This document shows, piece by piece, positions 6,433 through 8,429 of a stretch of 8,429 bases of DNA. The notes below the pieces were generated by a model. The model was given only the letters and a program-made list of their open reading frames with translations, was not told the DNA's origin and did not search any database. Origin of the DNA: Clostridia bacterium (GTDB taxonomy: Bacteria; Bacillota_A; Clostridia; Oscillospirales; CAG-272); assembly GCA_017529175.1 (NCBI GenBank), contig JAFXNX010000077.1, positions 1-8,429 on the forward strand. Reading direction: 5' to 3'. The translations under genes were made by a program, and so were the position numbers. Every line of letters starts with the position of its first letter. Positions within the stretch are counted from its first letter, which is position 1.

Positions 6433-8052
6433 TTATCTTCCTTTTTTTCGCTGACGCTTGTTTTCATACATCACCTTATCTGCGCGGCGCACCACGTCGA
6501 TCACCGCGTTGTCATTATACGGATCGTATACGGAGATACCAAGCGCTATATGGACCTGCTCCCATTTGTTCTCGTGTGACGCTGTTATCTCAACAGCGTT
6601 TTCTTCAAACTGCTTTACAAGATGATCCCTGTTCTGATAGTCTTCGTTCTGCAGTATAACGGAGAACTCGTCACCGCCGATCCTGAACACGGGGCTGTGC
6701 TGGAAGACGCTGCAGATAGCTCTGCTCGCGGTCTTAAGATATATATCTCCCTTATCGTGACCGTAATGGTCGTTTATCAGTTTGAGGTCGTCGCAGTCGA
6801 ACACTCCGACCGCAAACGCAGTCTTTTCTCTGTCGGAATCGACCTGCTTTTGCAGTTCATCTATCATCGCGGAGAACGCGCCTTTGTTCTTGACGTGAGT
6901 CAGCGCGTCTACGAAGACCTGCTGGTTAAGATCGCTTATATGATCCTTCATATGGCTCGAGAGGCGCTTGAACGTATTTGTAAGTCTGCCGACCTCGTCG
7001 TCCTTGTCATAGTCAAGATCGTAGTCGTAATTGCCGCGGTCTGCCTGTTCAGCGGCTTCCGTGAGCTGTTTGAGCGGCTTTGATATACGTCTGGTATAGT
7101 ACATGGTGAAAAGACTTGACGCGACGAGCACAACGATCGCGACGATCATGACGTTCCAGATCAGATTCTGCCAGTCGCCTTCTGTTTCGGAGACGGGCGC
7201 TGTAACGTTGAGACGCATACCGTTGCTGAGCGGCAGCCACGCAGCCTCTTTTTCCTCACCGTTAAACGTGTATCTGAGGAATGTGCTTTCGCCGAGAACT
7301 CCGTCGGGCGTTGCCGGCATCGTCTCTTCGGTCAGTTCGGTCACGTCTATGCGCGGATGATAGAAAAGATTTCCGTCGGCGTCGCTGAGAAACGCGTATC
7401 CGTTGCTGTAAAGGCGTATGCTGTCGACCTGTTCCGCCATCGTGCTGTAGTCGACTTCTATGCCGACGACTCCGACGAACGTACCCCTCCAGTAGATCGG
7501 GACGTTGTAGGAGATCACGCGCATATCGAGATTGTCCGTTATGTAGGGCGAAAGCCATATAGCTTTACCCTCGTATTTCGGAACGGTGAACCATACGAGA
7601 GACGACGTATCCTCGGTATCATAAAGCGTGATATCGGTAACCTCGTGTTCAACAAATCCATCTCCATCAAGGTCCATATACCAGAAACCCTTCACTTTTT
7701 CCGATACAGCCGGGTCTACGCGGTAATAATATGTCAGAACTCCGTTTGTTTTAGAGGCTATCGTATCAAAATACTCGTACGCCCGAATCATATGGGATTG
7801 AAAATGCTCGTCGTCCAAACCGTCAAGGTCCGCTTCAACGAAGGAAGCCACCTTGCTGACAGATTTCTGTACGCTGTTGAAATAATAGTCGAGATTTCGC
7901 TCTCCGGTCTCGCAAAGCAAAAGCAGCAGCTGATCCGATTTACGGTTTTCGTTTTTTCTGATAAATATCACACTGGTGAACGTGACGATGGCGACTGCAA
8001 CGATCACCACCCATATCGTTATCAACGTTATTTTTGTTCGCAATGATTTCAT
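6433..8052 (-). CDS. Membrane diguanylate cyclase with Cache, HAMP and GGDEF domains
   Basis: The 539-residue product should make c-di-GMP from two GTP at the inner face of the membrane in response to an extracellular signal. TM1 spans about 8-31. The extracellular part (about 33-296) is a double-Cache-type sensor, recognised by WLSPYITD (166-173), YNVPIYWRGTFVGVVGIEV (182-200) and SNGYAFLSDADGNLFYHP (216-233). TM2 (about 297-318) leads into a HAMP domain (about 319-371) with RRISKPLKQLTEAAEQ. The GGDEF domain (378-535) starts with DALTHVKNKGAF. It keeps FDCDDLKLINDHYGHDKGD (418-436) and an intact GGDEF at 459-463, so it is expected to be active. The RxxD inhibitory site is absent (FQHS, 450-453). 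A DLDGDG acidic loop (127-132) sits in the sensor. GAGGTG at 8061-8066 lies eight bases from the ATG. It is flanked on the same strand by two EAL genes, 52 and 39 bases away. The ligand cannot be predicted. Confidence 0.93.
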   Translation of the reverse strand: MKSLRTKITLITIWVVIVAVAIVTFTSVIFIRKNENRKSDQLLLLLCETGERNLDYYFNSVQKSVSKVASFVEADLDGLDDEHFQSHMIRAYEYFDTIASKTNGVLTYYYRVDPAVSEKVKGFWYMDLDGDGFVEHEVTDITLYDTEDTSSLVWFTVPKYEGKAIWLSPYITDNLDMRVISYNVPIYWRGTFVGVVGIEVDYSTMAEQVDSIRLYSNGYAFLSDADGNLFYHPRIDVTELTEETMPATPDGVLGESTFLRYTFNGEEKEAAWLPLSNGMRLNVTAPVSETEGDWQNLIWNVMIVAIVVLVASSLFTMYYTRRISKPLKQLTEAAEQADRGNYDYDLDYDKDDEVGRLTNTFKRLSSHMKDHISDLNQQVFVDALTHVKNKGAFSAMIDELQKQVDSDREKTAFAVGVFDCDDLKLINDHYGHDKGDIYLKTASRAICSVFQHSPVFRIGGDEFSVILQNEDYQNRDHLVKQFEENAVEITASHENKWEQVHIALGISVYDPYNDNAVIDVVRRADKVMYENKRQRKKGR

Positions 8053-8060
8053 GTTCTGAT

Positions 8061-8066
8061 CACCTC
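8061..8066 (-). promoter_or_regulatory. Ribosome binding site of the diguanylate cyclase gene
   Basis: The minus strand reads GAGGTG eight bases before the ATG at 8050-8052, which supports that start. The remaining intergenic DNA (8053-8104) shows no hairpin or convincing -35/-10 pair, in line with read-through from the upstream EAL gene. Confidence 0.7.
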
Positions 8067-8104
8067 AATAGAATTATGGCGGTTTTGAAAATACCGAAGT
8101 AAAT

Positions 8105-8429
8105 TTACAGTAGATCTTTTAAGATCTGCGATTCAAAATCGGACGGATGAAGAGGACGGGAGAAATAATATCCCTGGACCAGATTACATCCGAGTTTTTT
8201 AAGAAGATCCATCTGTGACTTCGTTTCCACACCTTCGGCGACTACCGGGATATCAAGACTTTTTGCGATCCCGATTATCAGCGCCACGAGCTGAACGTCT
8301 TTTTCGTCATTCTCTATATTCGAAATGAACGTACGGTCCATCTTAAGCACGTCGATCGGCATTGACGAGAGCATATTCAGCGAGGAATATCCCGTGCCGA
8401 AATCGTCCATCTCCACGGTGTACCCCTTA
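8105..8429 (-). CDS. C-terminal part of an EAL-domain c-di-GMP phosphodiesterase (partial, runs off the right edge)
   Basis: Only the last ~107 residues of the protein are in the window; the frame is open to the right edge and there is no natural start here. The visible part is the C-terminal half of an EAL domain. It has the metal-binding aspartates in EMDDFGTGYSSL, lysine in DVLKMDR, glutamate in VVAEGVET and glutamine in VQGYYFSRPL. All active-site residues that fall in this half are present, so phosphodiesterase activity is plausible. It is about two-thirds identical by eye to the C-terminus of the EAL protein at 3466-6393 (about 72 of 106 aligned residues), which makes the two close paralogs. 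The upstream domains, including any sensor, are outside the window. It lies 52 bases upstream of the diguanylate cyclase gene on the same strand and is probably the preceding gene of the same operon. Confidence 0.92.
   Translation of the reverse strand, partial: KGYTVEMDDFGTGYSSLNMLSSMPIDVLKMDRTFISNIENDEKDVQLVALIIGIAKSLDIPVVAEGVETKSQMDLLKKLGCNLVQGYYFSRPLHPSDFESQILKDLL

Noticed and set aside
7357..8046. Plus-strand open frame of 229 codons opposite the diguanylate cyclase
   Set aside because: It lies wholly within the Cache-coding region of the real gene, shows no family motif and is best explained as a codon-bias shadow.
8053..8104. Possible c-di-GMP riboswitch or promoter before the diguanylate cyclase
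   Set aside because: Only 52 bases are available, too short for a GEMM-type aptamer, and no -35/-10 pair or hairpin is evident. The upstream EAL gene ends just before it.
8105..8429. DNA similarity between 8105-8429 and 3475-3800, considered as a repeat or mobile element
   Set aside because: The similarity follows the EAL coding frame with many scattered differences and no terminal inverted repeats or target duplications. It reflects paralogous genes, not a repeat element.

Overview
The window (about 50% GC for most of its length) looks like an internal or contig-end piece of a Gram-positive, Clostridia-type bacterial genome. The reasons are the LL-diaminopimelate aminotransferase route to meso-DAP, strong GGAGG-type ribosome binding sites, tightly packed co-directional genes, and membrane c-di-GMP sensors built on substrate-binding domains. 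The exact taxon cannot be read from the sequence.

Left part (1-3373, + strand): pyrG, dapF and dapL are in tight order. pyrG and dapF abut with no gap, and dapF and dapL overlap by ATGA, so they read as one transcription unit. DapL makes LL-DAP directly from tetrahydrodipicolinate and DapF epimerises it to meso-DAP for cell wall and lysine synthesis. PyrG makes CTP. The pyrG gene is not intact. The first ~125 bases are AT-rich (about 32% GC) and encode, in the same open frame, what looks like an internal piece of an unrelated membrane protein of the lysylphosphatidylglycerol synthase TM / flippase-like family. This replaces the first ~115 residues of CTP synthase, and the most likely cause is a chimeric assembly join at the contig end.

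Middle (3374-3465): a short convergent intergenic region holds a perfect 20-bp inverted repeat that should terminate transcription from both sides.

Right part (3466-8429, - strand): three c-di-GMP signalling genes lie in one direction. In transcription order they are the C-terminal end of an EAL protein (entering from the right edge), a Cache-HAMP-GGDEF diguanylate cyclase with an intact GGDEF motif, and a large sensor phosphodiesterase with a signal peptide, two tandem periplasmic solute-binding (Venus flytrap) domains, one TM helix, a degenerate GGDEF domain (EPDRF) and an EAL domain with every catalytic residue. The two EAL proteins are about two-thirds identical where they can be compared. 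The group reads as a locally expanded module that makes and breaks c-di-GMP in response to extracellular small molecules.

No tRNA, rRNA, insertion sequence, CRISPR array or riboswitch was seen. There is no gene-free stretch longer than 100 bases.
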